A stretch of DNA of 64,000 nt from Chrysophaeum taylorii (Eukaryota; Sar; Pelagophyceae; Pelagomonadales; Pelagomonadaceae): NCBI GenBank assembly GCA_029834535.1, contig JAQMWT010000314.1, positions 372,001-436,000 on the forward strand. The letters are read 5' to 3'. How positions within the stretch are numbered: the first letter of the stretch is position 1; each line of letters begins with the position of its first letter. Positions 34,170-45,110 of this stretch are shown in pieces. The position numbers and the translations under genes were made by a program. Under the pieces are notes generated by a model. The model was given only the letters and a program-made list of their open reading frames with translations. It ran no database searches and was not told the DNA's origin.

Positions 34170-35690
34170 AGTCGACATTTAAAGACATATAACACGGCAC
34201 GTCGCGCATGCGCACTGCGCGCGAAAGCATCGTAGGTGATAGTAGACAACCTCGGTTAGGCACCATGATTCCGCTCCGTGGAGGAGGTATGCGACCAACG
34301 TAGACAGCTCGCTTGGCTCGAGTAGCATGGACGTCTCTCGAGGTGAAAACGTTACTACGGAGCCCACTACGGAAAGCCACTGCGTCCTTCTTCAGACGAG
34401 AGTCTATATCCTCAGAGTCACTACTGTTCCGAGAGATTACCGAGCCTAGGCGGCATTTGAACGTCGCCACAACGGTGATATGACGACCGTCACCTACGTC
34501 CAATATGTCGGAGAGGTCAGCACCATCGTAGTAGATTGCCGGGTCATTGTAGAGAATGCCTGGCATGGCAACGAACAGCATCTCGGATTTCGACTCTTTC
34601 CCTGCTTGGCGGTCGCCCGGGTGGACTTTGTTCCATACCCCATCTGGCAGCTAAGTACGCTCGATGAGACGGGACGTCTCTTCATTCACAACGCGACGGT
34701 CGTGAAACGGAAACGCCACATCATCTGCATACGCTGACTAGTTTTCTAGCGCGGCTTATCCTCACTGCCGCGTTTTGCGTCGTAGCAACTACCAGTGACT
34801 TTATCCTCTTGTTTCGTTTTGAAAAACACATAATGGCTCCCGGCCTTTGAACACGTCGTTAACATGAGATGGTTAAGGCTTAAATGGACAGAACGAAAAA
34901 AAAAACCGGACTTAGGCCATCACATTGCTCAGAGCCGATGATCGAATCGATCGACGCCGTAGTGCCGGAGACGGAGAACCGCACTTGTTTGCCGTGTAGC
35001 GCCATAATGAGGCGTGCGAGTTTCGCTCGAACGCCGAAATTCGGTAGCATTTGCCATAGTAGTCCCCGCGGGACGGACCCTGTGGAAAGAAAGTCTCGAC
35101 GAAATCAACGAATAGGACTCGAGTTTCCATACCATGCTCACGACGCTTCTTCAGTGCCATCTTCAGGCCGAAGGTTGCGTCGGCAGTTCCCCATTTCGGC
35201 TGAAAGCCGCATTGCGATTCGTGCTCTAGCTCAGCGGAGATGATGGCACCGTGACGCGCAAGTATGATACTGGAGACTGTCTCTTGCGCATCATTATCAC
35301 GCCGCGATGGCAGTGAAAGGCCACCTTAAAATACTTCGGCAAAATACCCAGAAGACCGATATCCCAGTCTCCCGGTTGTTTCTTTATCGGACGACCCTTA
35401 GAAATCATGCATTACAGTTCCGTGGATCCTAAACGTGCTCTGACAACCAAAGAGCGTCCGCCGTATCATTCTGTGCACGAACGCCCGATATTCTAGCAGC
35501 CGAAAGATTGAGCTGCCGCACAGCACGACGAATGTCGTCATCTGACGGAAAAGCACCATGTTCATCCCGGATTGAACGCTGTGCTATATCCTCAATGACT
35601 CCTGCGCCGAAAGAGGGTTGGCGGCTTCAGAACGGATGGTGCGCGCTCTTCAACACCGAAGTCAGTAAGTAGTATCTGGCCAGAAGAATC
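34170..35690 (-). mobile_element. LINE reverse-transcriptase fragment 2
   Basis: Minus-strand non-LTR RT. In order it shows SQCGFQPKWGTADATF, EHGMETRVLFVDFVETFF, YADDVAF (about 34,715-34,735), GSVISRNSSDSEDIDSRLKK, then AESWCLTEV and LRCFRAQCA. These are the finger, palm and thumb blocks of a CR1/jockey-like RT. Several frame changes and stops occur, so it is a pseudogene. It is homologous to the fragment at 24,475-25,375 and continues into 32,620-33,058. Confidence 0.78.
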
Positions 35691-36324
35691 CCGCAAGCGA
35701 GGCCAGGGAGCTACGAGTTTGCTGATAACGACGTTCCTTGTTCAGCAGCACGATCGAACATCATTATCGGCGATTCTAATAATAATGCTTTCCGCTCTGG
35801 GGCACCGCGCCTCCGATGCTTTCCGTTCCATGACGTCATATCGAAAATCTTTCGGCGGTGGCTCCGGCAGAATCGCAAAGAGAAAACAAAGAAAACCATT
35901 GATGTTGGCTGTTTCGGTCCTGATACCGTTGAACACAACCGCAGCTTCGATTCAAGGTCAATTCAGCTTCGGTATGATGTTATTAGCGTATCTTCAGTAA
36001 TGGGTGATGTGCGAGGAATTCTGCGCGCCGTTAAATTAATGGGTTCATCATAGGCCGGCCGTTATGGAGAGAGGTCTGTGTCGGACGATGGTGGTGGGGA
36101 GGGGGGGAGGGACCCGAACGAGGTGGAGTGGGCGCGATCGCGACGTTTCGGTCATTCCTTCGCTCGCCCGTTCTTTCGCGGGCGAGGGGGTCTTTGTTTG
36201 ATTTCTTGGTCGGGCGGTCGATTGTTCTCGGGAGGAGGCAGAGGAGGAGCAAAACACACATTTGGGAGAGAGGGGGAAAGGGGGCGCGAGTGACCAACCA
36301 AACTTGGAGAAGAAAGTGCATCAA
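35691..36324. other. Spacer before the RING gene
   Basis: No gene is recognised. A G-run (about 36,090-36,110) and several GGGAGG tracts lie downstream of the RING gene's stop codon. Confidence 0.4.
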
Positions 36325-37253
36325 TCAAAGCGGGAGGGCGCCGAAGGGGGAATTTCCAGCGGTGGTGGCGGAGCGGGCGCGGCGTGGCGTGGTGAGGGCG
36401 TGCCATAGCTGGAGAAGTCGGCCGCGGTTGTTGTTGTTTTGCGCGCTCTGCGGAGAGGACGAAGGCCGAGAGGAAGAGGTCGAGCTGACCGAGTTCGAGC
36501 GGGAGAGAGCAAAGGCGCGGTCGGCGTCGGTCTCGAGCTTGGGGAGGGCCTCGAGGAGGGGTTTGTTCGAGTCGACGTGGAGGGCACCGGCGAGCGCGAA
36601 GGGCGCGCGGCAGAGCGGACATCTCATCTCCGCATCTACGTCGCGCGTCCTGAGGGCGCAGCGCGCGCGCGCAAAACACTGCGCGCACGCGACGTGACCA
36701 CAGGGCGTGAGGGCCGCGTCTTCGAGGCTGCTGAGACAGATGGGGCACTCCTCCTGGAGCTTGGAGCAAGGCGCACAAACGAAATCAGCCTTCTCTACGT
36801 TCCAGCTCAAGCGGGGGGCCGGCGCCGACCCTCTGAAGTGTCGGTGCGTCGCGTCGTCGCACGGGCACACGCGCCACTCGCGGGCCTCGCTCGTTGCGTC
36901 ACACCAGTACAGGTCTTCCACGGCCGCGCGCTCGTTTCCGATCCACCAATTGGAGCCTATAGCGGGGCGTCAGACGACGAGGCCAAGCTCGAGCTCGCAC
37001 CGTCTCGCAGGATGCAGAGCCAGGACCGTTCGGCGTGGCGCCACCGCGCCGCGTTGTTCTGCTTGCCCGTGCGGACGTACACGCCGTTTGCCCTCGCATC
37101 GCCCGCGCCCGAGACCAGAATAGGTTGCTCGAGACGTTTTTCGACGTCCTCCTCGTCCTCGTCGAGGGGCAGCGGCGCGCTCGCCAGCGACTCCGACGCC
37201 TTCCCGCGAACGCGCAGCACGAATATGTTCATCCTTCGGGGCGACTCGATCAT
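36325..37253 (-). CDS. RING-finger protein with N-terminal VSGAG..NGVY domain; one intron
   Basis: It is probably an E3 ubiquitin ligase. Exon 1 is 37,253-37,001 and exon 2 is 36,956-36,325. Splicing out the GT...TAG intron restores one frame of 294 codons and rebuilds LCILRDGSNWWIGNERA across the junction. The N-terminal part (VSGAGDARANGVYVRTG, then ARWRH and WWIGN) looks like the algal NG-x-Y repeat domain that often accompanies regulatory proteins; I do not know its ligand. The RING is C3HC4-like at about residues 152-197 (CPIC, CGHVAC, CPLC). A Ser-rich tail follows. ATG 37,232 is an alternative start. Confidence 0.78.
36957..37000 (-). other. 44-nt spliceosomal intron in the RING gene
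   Basis: On the minus strand the segment begins GTGCGAGC and ends GCTATAG, with CTGAC upstream of the acceptor as a possible branch site. An in-frame stop lies just before the acceptor in the downstream frame. Removing the segment joins two frames into a sensible domain. It is very short for a eukaryotic intron. Confidence 0.7.
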
Positions 37254-37259
37254 CACAGA

Positions 37260-40200
37260 CTTGTTCTTCTTCTACGACGAGCTGTCAACAAGCACGAAAA
37301 AGACCAGTTTGCCTGCCAAACGCATACAAAGTACTTGAAGTTACTTACCAGCTTTCCTTGAACTTGTGGCTCCCTCAATCAATGCGTCACCCTTACCCTT
37401 CTGTTTTCCTTCCCTCCTTCAATGGGACTACTTATTCAAAAGTGCATCATAGTACATACTTTTAGAACATGAGATTTTTGGGCGGCCACGTGGCCAACGT
37501 CGAAACCGAACTTCGAACTTCTCTGTTCCTTTTCGAATCGTTGTGGAGCGGTCTTATTAAAAGACTATATAGCGACGAGAAACGCCCTCGTGAAGGCGCC
37601 ATCGCCAAAGTGAGTGGAGTACTACAAGTTTGGGCAACTTCCTTGCCACCACTTGAGCATGGAGAGGTGCTGGGGGCGCTGCCGGCGGACTCGGGACGGG
37701 CTCAATCGTTCGCTCGAGCCACAGCGAGGTTGGAGCGGAGCGCGGGAGTGATACTAGAGCCGGCCACGTCTCGCGTCACTTGAAGCTGGTCGCTGACCGA
37801 CCGACGGACTCATTCACCGGCAACTGAGCCTGGCCCGTACTACACCGCCAAGTCCGTCGTCTTGGCACGTCCCCGGGCACGCGACGACTACCGCGGCAAT
37901 GGCGACGGCACTGGCCTCTACGGTCCCGTCAGCAGCATGCCCATTTTACCGAAAAGCCACGTCCTACTGTTCAAACTCCCGAACGAGGGCCACGCCGTCT
38001 AGCAGGTTGAATACCACCAGCCTTAGAGCCGCAAATCCGCCGTCATCGCCGCGGCCCTTGCCGAGATCAAGACCTTCGCGGAGGCTGCCGCTGCCGGTTT
38101 CGACGCCATCCGCAACCACCAGCTCTACTACAGCCATAAGCTCACGCAGATCGAGGACCACTCCTCACGAAAGAGTCCCCGTGGGTGTTGAGCTCGCTAC
38201 TAACGGCGCGAGCGGCCGACTTTCCGATTCGGCCCGTGCTCTTCTTATTTCTGTCGTAGACGTCGAAAACATCCGACAACAAGAGGAAAGGCAGAAGAAG
38301 GCCCAGAAGGCTGCTGCTGTCGCCAAATTTGCAATGAGTAGGTACGTCGAGCAGCGCAAGCGAGACCTCGAGCTGGCCCGCCGACGAGTTACCGAGCAGG
38401 AACAGCAAGCTACTCTCCACCCCCCCTCCTCCTCAGACAACTACAACCCTGAGCCTCCTGTCCCAGTGCGCTGGACGTGCGACTCAGACGAACGACGACG
38501 ATCTCGTTCACCGGTGCCCAGGCGGCCGTATACCCGATCGCGAGGGTCTGACTCCGCTTCCCGAAGCCTTGGCCTACCTACGCGCTGCCGTGAAGCGCCG
38601 CCTGGATAATCTTGTCAAGGAAGACGGACTCATTGGGAGCTCCCAATTGAACTTCCAACACACCCCCTCGAAGATTTAGTAACCCCTTCGCTGTGGTCTC
38701 CTTGAAGTGCTGTCTCCTGCCTCCCCTTCCAAGCAGACGCCTATTAAAACCACCATGATAGGGAGGGAATCTCTCGTCGACAATGAGCTCGGACTTCTTC
38801 TTCTTGGTGTGCAGGCACGAGCGTCGCTCCTCGTTGTTTCGATAAACTGGTGGACGTTGCTTGAGTAGTGCAGCGGGACGTCGAGGGTGGTGCGAAGATA
38901 GGCGCGGTAGACCGTGTGGTTACCGGGAAAATCAAAGGAGGAGCTCTAGGCCAACGCCTTCTCAAGCTTGGCGAGGTTGTGGTCACAGCTCCAGGCGCAC
39001 CGCGATCTCTCCTTAGCCGACTCCAACGCTCGCACGGGCCCCAAACGTCGTCAGCAATTGAAATTGGGTTTGGGGCTGGACGTCCGGAATCTCGTTGATC
39101 CGGTTGACGTCGGCAAGGCTGGCCAACGGCACCCGGCGAGACATCGCGGTGGCCGCGAGACGATCCAAACGGTACCCGTTCCTCCCGATTCAGACATACA
39201 TGCGAGTCGGGTGTAGAAAAATGCCCAAAACCCTGTTTTCAATCAACACCCCGATGGTGCCTTTTCCTGTCTTTAAATGTCGACTGCTAAGAAGGGGGTG
39301 TGTGCCTTTTCCTGTCACCTATAGGCTTCAACATGATCCTACGTTGGTTCCCCATTTTGATGATGCTTTCATCCTGTCATCAAGGACTCAACATGATCCC
39401 AATTTCGTAGTCTTGTGACGCCCTCACTCCATCGACTACTGGGGATTGAACTGCACCCCACTCGACTTGACGACGACGCCTACGAAAACGAAGTGTGGTC
39501 CACGTGATGGAGCCTCATGCGCCGTGTCCTTAATAATCCCCCCGACTCTGCGCTATTCGACGACAACGAGAAGTCTGGGACCGTATAGCGTCGTTTATCC
39601 ATGCCACTTCCGCCGAGTAGCAGGGCCAATACGAGCCTAAGAGGCCGACGCCATCGCGTCTTCTCTGCGCCTCGACGATTTTACAAGTGAGAACCACGAT
39701 GACGCTCATACACGTTTGTTACGGTCTCTTGCCCCTGCAACCCACCGGTGGTACCTTTCGCGCTCGTCGACGAAAGCCAGACCAGGCGTAGCTCTTTGCA
39801 ATAATGCTAGGCTACGATTTCCCCGTGTCCAGGGTATATTTCGCATCGCGTCGCTCAGTGCCGATGCGGCCCAGTCTCAACGCAGATGACTTGCCGCGTA
39901 TCGATATCAATGTGGTCGTTTTCGACCCTGTCACATCACGCCCCTTTAGTTTCGTGCTTTGCGGGTCTGTGGAGCGAAAGGGCGGCGACAATAGCGACAC
40001 GCGTGATCAGGGACGACAAACCCCTAGACAGCAGAGCGCTGTCGGGCCGCATATTGTGCCATAAGGAATTTATCCTGCATGGCACGTGTCATCAAGGACC
40101 ACCAGCACGGGCCGACGAAAGACGTCAAGACGAGCAAAAGTTGAGGATCCACATTCGCAGGCTCGTATGCACGAAGACGCGCAATTTAAAGCTGCGTCAT

Positions 40201-40639
40201 AAAAGTCGAGCAAACCTCATAAAAACGACGACGACGCCGCAGGAAGGTGACATGAATCAAAATGCGCCGCAGGGCGCGGAGTATCTTTTGCCTACATGCC
40301 CAGATCCCACTTTGACAACAGCGCGACAGAGTTATGTGGCTGCTTCATTCCCTTGTACTCGCGAGCGCGATTTTGCGGGACTGGTCGACTTCCCATTTCC
40401 CTGCTCCCCAGACTCCCTTGCTCTTGATTTACGGGCGTGACGTTCGTCTGCTCCCCCCCTTGCATACGGCACCGACACTGCTTATAACTTCGCGCACAGT
40501 TGTTTGCCGGCGGAGCTTATTGGCATCAATTTTGCTTGTACCGTTGCTGCTGGCGACATGCGATTATCCTGTGGTCTCGCGAAATTTGGCTGCCTCGCCT
40601 GGACAAATAACGGCGGCATTTTTTGGGAGTCTGCCATCG
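37260..40639. other. Gene-poor region with unrecognised decayed coding sequence
   Basis: Open stretches occur at 37,469-37,783, 37,900-38,610 and 38,740-39,100 (minus). The 37,900-38,160 part reads as an Ala-rich helix (AALAEIKTFAEAAAAGFDAI) in one frame and another helical segment later in a different frame. This suggests a mobile-element ORF broken by indels. At 39,268-39,303 a stretch beginning CTGTCTTTAAATGTCGACTG matches the reverse complement of about 34,150-34,185. Nothing else is recognised. Confidence 0.45.
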
Positions 40640-41210
40640 TGCTGCGACCGTCTCCTAGCGTGTCTTTCTCCGTAGCAACGCCTTCCGCTGTCTCTCTTTG
40701 CCCCTTCTCTTCTCTCCTCCTTCCTCTTTCTGTTCCTTTGACCACTTCTGGTGTCACCATTTCTTGCGCCTTTCTTCCCCCTCCTTCTCTTGCCACTCTC
40801 TTCCTGCTTACTTCCTCGCTGTCCTCACTTCTTTTCTCTGCCCCCCTACCTACTTCCGCCGTCCCTTTTTGCGCTTTCTAGCTTCTTCTTCGCACTCTGG
40901 TCTTTCTTGGTCTTTCTTCTTTGTTTAGCTTCCTCGCTCATCCATTCTGGCTCTTGGGAGTTGCTTGCCGTAATAATACTGCGGTCGCCTGTGGACTTTT
41001 CTTCTTTCTTTCTACTCCTCTGCAATTATCCATTCTGTTTCTTTGAGAAACGCTGACGATAATAATGACAATAACAGTCATCGCCCGTTTTTCTTTCTGT
41101 GCCTCTCTGGGCTTCTGTCTCCTTTGAGCTTTCTTTATCTTTGCCTTTCCCTATGCTCTTAAATCTTCTGCGATCATCCATTCTGCCTCTCTAAGCTTGG
41201 GAGTTGCTTC
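40640..41210. repeat. Pyrimidine-rich repeat, copy 2, with ATCCATTCTG units
   Basis: Very C/T-rich DNA. ATCCATTCTG (or TATCCATTCTG) recurs at about 40,940, 41,027 and 41,178, at uneven spacing, each near a TAATAAT-like or CTCTAAGCTTG stretch. It resembles 32,226-32,615. Whether it is a decayed tandem array or a chain of retroelement tails is open. Confidence 0.4.
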
Positions 41211-42489
41211 CCACGCGAGGTTTGGAGCTGCGGGTCACCGTTTGCAGCCTCTTCTTCTTCGAGTTCGTCGTGATTCAAAATCCTTATCACGAAAACCAAG
41301 GGCTGAGTCTCGAGTCCCTTAGGGTTACCTCTCGATCTTGAGGTCCAGAAGTCTGGTCCACAAAGCCGGCGTGTTTTTTGCCACGGGCCCGGGTCTTATT
41401 AGTGAGCCAAATATGGTGAACTTTCCATTTTCTCTCTCGGCGTCCGTTACTTGGGGATCCATAAATATCTTGACGTTGCCGATAGAATCCGAAAGCTAGT
41501 CGAAGACTTTGCGGGTGAAGCTCCGCGCCGTGCCGGCAGCTCCGGATAGCGCGCGCTTACACCCTCGACCAAAGTGCTCTGGCCTATCGCTTTCGTTTCG
41601 CTTTGTGGATTCACTTCAACGTCAAGGGGAGCCAGCCTCTGTTACTGAAGCCAGCGCGTCTGGGCCAAGCCACAACTCGGCCGATCGTACGGACACCAGC
41701 GACCCTCAGCGATGCTGAGTTCCGACCCTATTCATGCGGATCGCTCGCAATATGGGATGGCGCGTTTGTTTGCACCGGCGCGGCCTAGCGGCAGGGCTGG
41801 GCAAGGCTGCTGATCGAAGCGCTCGCTCGCCAGACTCGATTGCGTTTCGGCGCCAGTTCCCCTATCTTCGAATCCCGCCATGCGATGGGTGCCAAATGGC
41901 CCACATCCATTGCCAAGGACCACACGTGTTTTGGCTGGGTCGAGGGCTCCATCGTACAGGTCACTAGTACGAAAGTGTGCATCTTGCTGGGGACGGTCTG
42001 CTCACCGGATCAGCAGCTGACACAGGGCAGTCGTCGATCTTGCGCTCGCAGTTGGTTGGCCGGTTTGCAGCGGGTGTGCCCACAAAAACGAGGTTTGGTG
42101 GTCCACCTCCTTCCTCGCGGCGGGCAGCTGTACCTTCCACGACACTGTTACATCGGGCGCTTGAAGGCATTACTCCATGTGGATGTTGCCGGTCATTTTG
42201 GGCGCGGGTTTCGGGTTGATCGCACGGTGGCAGGTGTCAATGCGAATTTGATGGTACGGCACTTCGCCATATATATCCACGAAGTCCCCCTTTTCGGGCG
42301 GGTCTATGAGCGCGAACGGCTGGTGGTCTCTCGAAGTACACACCATGCCACGCTTCCGCGCGATTGCGCCCACGCTTTGCATTTGCCTTCAGCATTTGGG
42401 TTCGAAGAGGATGACTCGTCGTCCTTGAACCAAACGCATGACGGTCATTTTTACTACGCTACCAGCTCCTACGTGGCAAGAATCGTTGA
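41211..42489. other. Region without recognised genes
   Basis: Frames are long on both strands because of GC content, but none shows a domain. A CTTCGAATCCCGCC stretch (about 41,871) mimics a tRNA T-arm, but no cloverleaf can be folded around it. Confidence 0.35.
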
Positions 42490-42860
42490 GGCGCGCGTCT
42501 TTCCGGTACCAGGGTTGCCCATTATGACAATGACGTTCCTGGGCTCCTCCGTTGCCTCGAACGCGTGCCGCGCCAGCAAGCGCTGCTTGATTCTAGTGAT
42601 TACGGCGCTATTTTTAGAGTCGTCCGAGTCCATCTCGATCGCGATCGAAACGGTTTCTTCGCCAGCACATCGTGCCGCCCCGCGTATCGCACTTCGCTGC
42701 CGATCTCATCGCCCATATCGACATTTTCATCTAGCGCGCAGCACTTCTCGCGCAGCAGCTGGATCAACCTGGCGGCGAGCGAACCGGCAAGGTCCTCGCG
42801 GCGCTTCCAGACTATTGGCTGATCTTGCCGGCGTGCGATGGTGGCGCAGTTCAAAAATCC
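42490..42860 (-). pseudogene. P-loop NTPase-like remnant
   Basis: On the minus strand one frame reads RNVIVIMGNPGTGKTRASTIL, a Walker A loop in a beta-strand context, preceded by the charged helix AVITRIKQRLLARHAF. A frame change about 120 bp upstream leads to IVWKRREDLAGSLAARLIQLL. No Walker B can be followed downstream, where the frames decay. It could be the remnant of a AAA-type ATPase of the host or of a mobile element. I cannot name it further. Confidence 0.4.
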
Positions 42861-43599
42861 TTTAAGGTTCCCTCGAGTTAGTTAATCATGCGTGAGAAGC
42901 AAGTCGGGCACGCATTGTACGCAAAAACAGGAACAGACTCAACAACAACAACAACAACAACAATGAAACGGGTGGGACGACTGTGCGCATCGAGAGTGTT
43001 TGCGATATTTAGCTTACGCATCGCGGCGTGCTCTCGCTCTTCGACGATGTGTTGTCGGCATCCGTGCCGCTCGCGGCGCTCGAGAATGGCATGCCGTGTT
43101 CACGAGCCCTCCGAACGACCATACGCTTCGCTCTCGCCACGCGCGGCTATACCAGTTGGTACCGCGCCGCGCCGCAGCACTGCTCGGCACCGCGATCCTC
43201 GAACGCGGCGTCGACGGTGCAACGACGGAGCCAGCGCCAGCGCGTCCCAGTTGCAGCAGAGACTGGGTGCGACAGAAGCTCGAGCTAAGAGTGGCGCCGT
43301 GGCACTAGAGACAACAACGCTGTGAACAACAACGACGACGATGATAGCACAACAGCGATGCACATAACACGAGGGGTTCGTCTCCCATGAGTCACCAGAC
43401 ACTTGCGGTGCAAGTGTCGACTGCCGATCTTCTTCTCGAGCGCCGAGGATATTTTCCAGTTGGGCCTCCCAGGCGATGGCGCGCTTGTACAAGGAGCAAA
43501 ACGTCTTGTCGACGGGATCAGTCGAGGTCCGTTGTTGACTTCAACGGAATGATCGCATTGTTGAAGAGGCAGCGTTGTCCCAGAAAAAAAGGGTAAAAG
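42861..43599. other. Upstream region of the IspD-like gene
   Basis: It contains an (AAC)n stretch at about 42,945-42,962 and CAACAACGACGACG stretches. No coding domain is visible. The promoter of the IspD-like gene must lie in its right part. Confidence 0.35.
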
Positions 43600-44376
43600 A
43601 TGCGCGGGGCGGTGTGCGTGTTGTGGTTGACGGCGAGCAGCGCGTTCGTCGCGGTGGCGCCCGGCAAGCATGGGAGAATCGTGGCATTGTTCGGCGGCGG
43701 CGAGAAGGAGGATGTCGCCGTCATCTTGCTCGCGGGCGGCGTGGGGTCACGGATGAAGGCCGATAGGCCAAAGCAGTTCCTTTCGCTCGAGGGAAAGCCC
43801 GTGCTGACGCACAGTCTCGAGTTGTTTCTGGGCCTCGAGGGAATCGGGCAGATCGTGCTGGTGATCGACGAGGCTTATCGAGGGGAGTTCGAGGGCAAAG
43901 ACGAGCGGCTCGTATTCGCGGATCCGGGTAAGGAGCGACAAGACTCGGTTCGCAACGGGTTTTCCAAGTGCGAATCTGCGGGTCTGGTGTGCATCCACGA
44001 CGCCGCGCGACCCCTCGTGACGGCAGAGGCCGTGTACGAGGTGATCGCCGATGCGCGAGAGCACGGCGCGGCGGTGCTCGGAGTGCCGTTGAAGGCGACG
44101 GTCAAGGAGAGCGAGGACGGGCGGTTCGTGCTGCGGACGCTCGACCGGTCTCGGCTCTGGGAGATCCAGACTCCGCAGGTGATCCGGCCGGATCTCCTGG
44201 CGGAGGGCTTCGTGCGCGTCGATGCCGAGAAACTCCTCGTGACGGACGATGTGTCGATCGTCGAGCAGATCGGCCACCCCGTCAAGCTCACCCTGGGGGA
44301 CTACACCAACCTCAAGCTGACCACCCCCGAGGACTTGGTCATCGCCTCGCAGATCCTCGACCAGCGCCGATCCTAA
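43600..44376 (+). CDS. ispD: 2-C-methyl-D-erythritol 4-phosphate cytidylyltransferase, plastid-targeted
   Basis: IspD joins CTP and MEP to form CDP-methylerythritol, the third step of the plastid MEP isoprenoid pathway. The 258-residue product shows LLAGGVGSRMKADRPKQF at about residues 43-60 (CTP binding, with the GxGxRM loop), GKERQDSVRNGF, HDAARPLV, GVPLKATVKE, WEIQTPQVIR, VTDDVS and GDYTNLKLTTPEDL. These are the complete family set at normal length. The first 40 residues are extra: a hydrophobic signal peptide followed by SSAFVAVAP, the ASAFAP-like cleavage motif of red secondary plastids, then a basic, acid-poor stretch. ATG 43,600 is chosen because it includes this presequence. The gene has no introns and starts a plus-strand run. 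Confidence 0.92.
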   Translation: MRGAVCVLWLTASSAFVAVAPGKHGRIVALFGGGEKEDVAVILLAGGVGSRMKADRPKQFLSLEGKPVLTHSLELFLGLEGIGQIVLVIDEAYRGEFEGKDERLVFADPGKERQDSVRNGFSKCESAGLVCIHDAARPLVTAEAVYEVIADAREHGAAVLGVPLKATVKESEDGRFVLRTLDRSRLWEIQTPQVIRPDLLAEGFVRVDAEKLLVTDDVSIVEQIGHPVKLTLGDYTNLKLTTPEDLVIASQILDQRRS

Positions 44377-44499
44377 TAACTTAACCCTAGTCTTCCTTTT
44401 AGACCGAGAGCCTAAACACCGCGCCGGATTGAACTCGGTTTTGGAACCGTTTTATAGGCGACGCGGGAGGCGGCCGTCCTCTGCGGCTGGAACGGCTCC

Positions 44500-45110
44500 G
44501 GCGCACGGCGGGTCGGCCTCAAGGACCCGGCGCACATCTTGGCCTGGTTTCTCGAGCCCTTCCTTCACTACGCCGACAATGGAGAGTCTCCCGCGGGGCT
44601 GGCAGGAGATGTGCCTCGTGGGCACCAAACAGTTCTACCCGGATCCCGCCGACCAGGACGCCGCCCTCCAGGAGCTCAGCGACCTCATCCTACGCGCCGA
44701 GGCCCCTGGGGCGACCTCATCCGCCGCGAGCGAGTCCTCGCCAATCCAACGGCCGACATCATCGCCAAGTTTAACAAAAAGACTATCACGATCGTCGAGG
44801 TCGAGATCTGGAAGCAGACGAGGATGCACTCCACCGCCTCCTCCGACTGGGTCGTGACCGGCGCGACGTAATTCCCCAAGCTTCCCCCCGTCATCGCCTC
44901 TCGCCTCGACAGGCTTGGTATCCAGTCAACCCACGTCGAACGTGCCTGCAAGGCCCACAAGGTCATCCACACCAGGGCCCGCAACTGCCTCCACACCCGC
45001 ACCGTTCACATGCTCCTTTTCACATACATCAACCTGCGCCTCCTGAATAAGTGCACAGAAGAGTTCGGCGATGTCCTCCTCCTTCAATGCATCATCAGCG
45101 AGTATGAACA
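44500..45110 (+). pseudogene. hAT transposase C-terminal remnant
   Basis: Three plus-strand frames in turn give a DPAHILAWFLEPFLHYADN block, a VEIWKQTRMH block, and FPKLPPVIASRL with CKAHKVIHTRARNCLHTRTV. The last part is the hATC dimerisation domain, which in intact proteins reads roughly as a SERxFS-like element followed by RNxLxxxxVxxLxFxxxN. Frames are broken by indels and one stop. No terminal repeats were found. It is not a copy of the hAT element at 47,059. It lies between the IspD-like and SPC24-like genes. Confidence 0.6.

Noticed and set aside
41868-41890. TTCGAATCCCGCC, resembling a tRNA T-arm
   Set aside because: No acceptor, D or anticodon arm can be paired around it.
41840-42865. 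A 341-codon plus-strand frame
   Set aside because: It lacks any domain, and the only recognisable motif in the area, a P-loop, is on the opposite strand.
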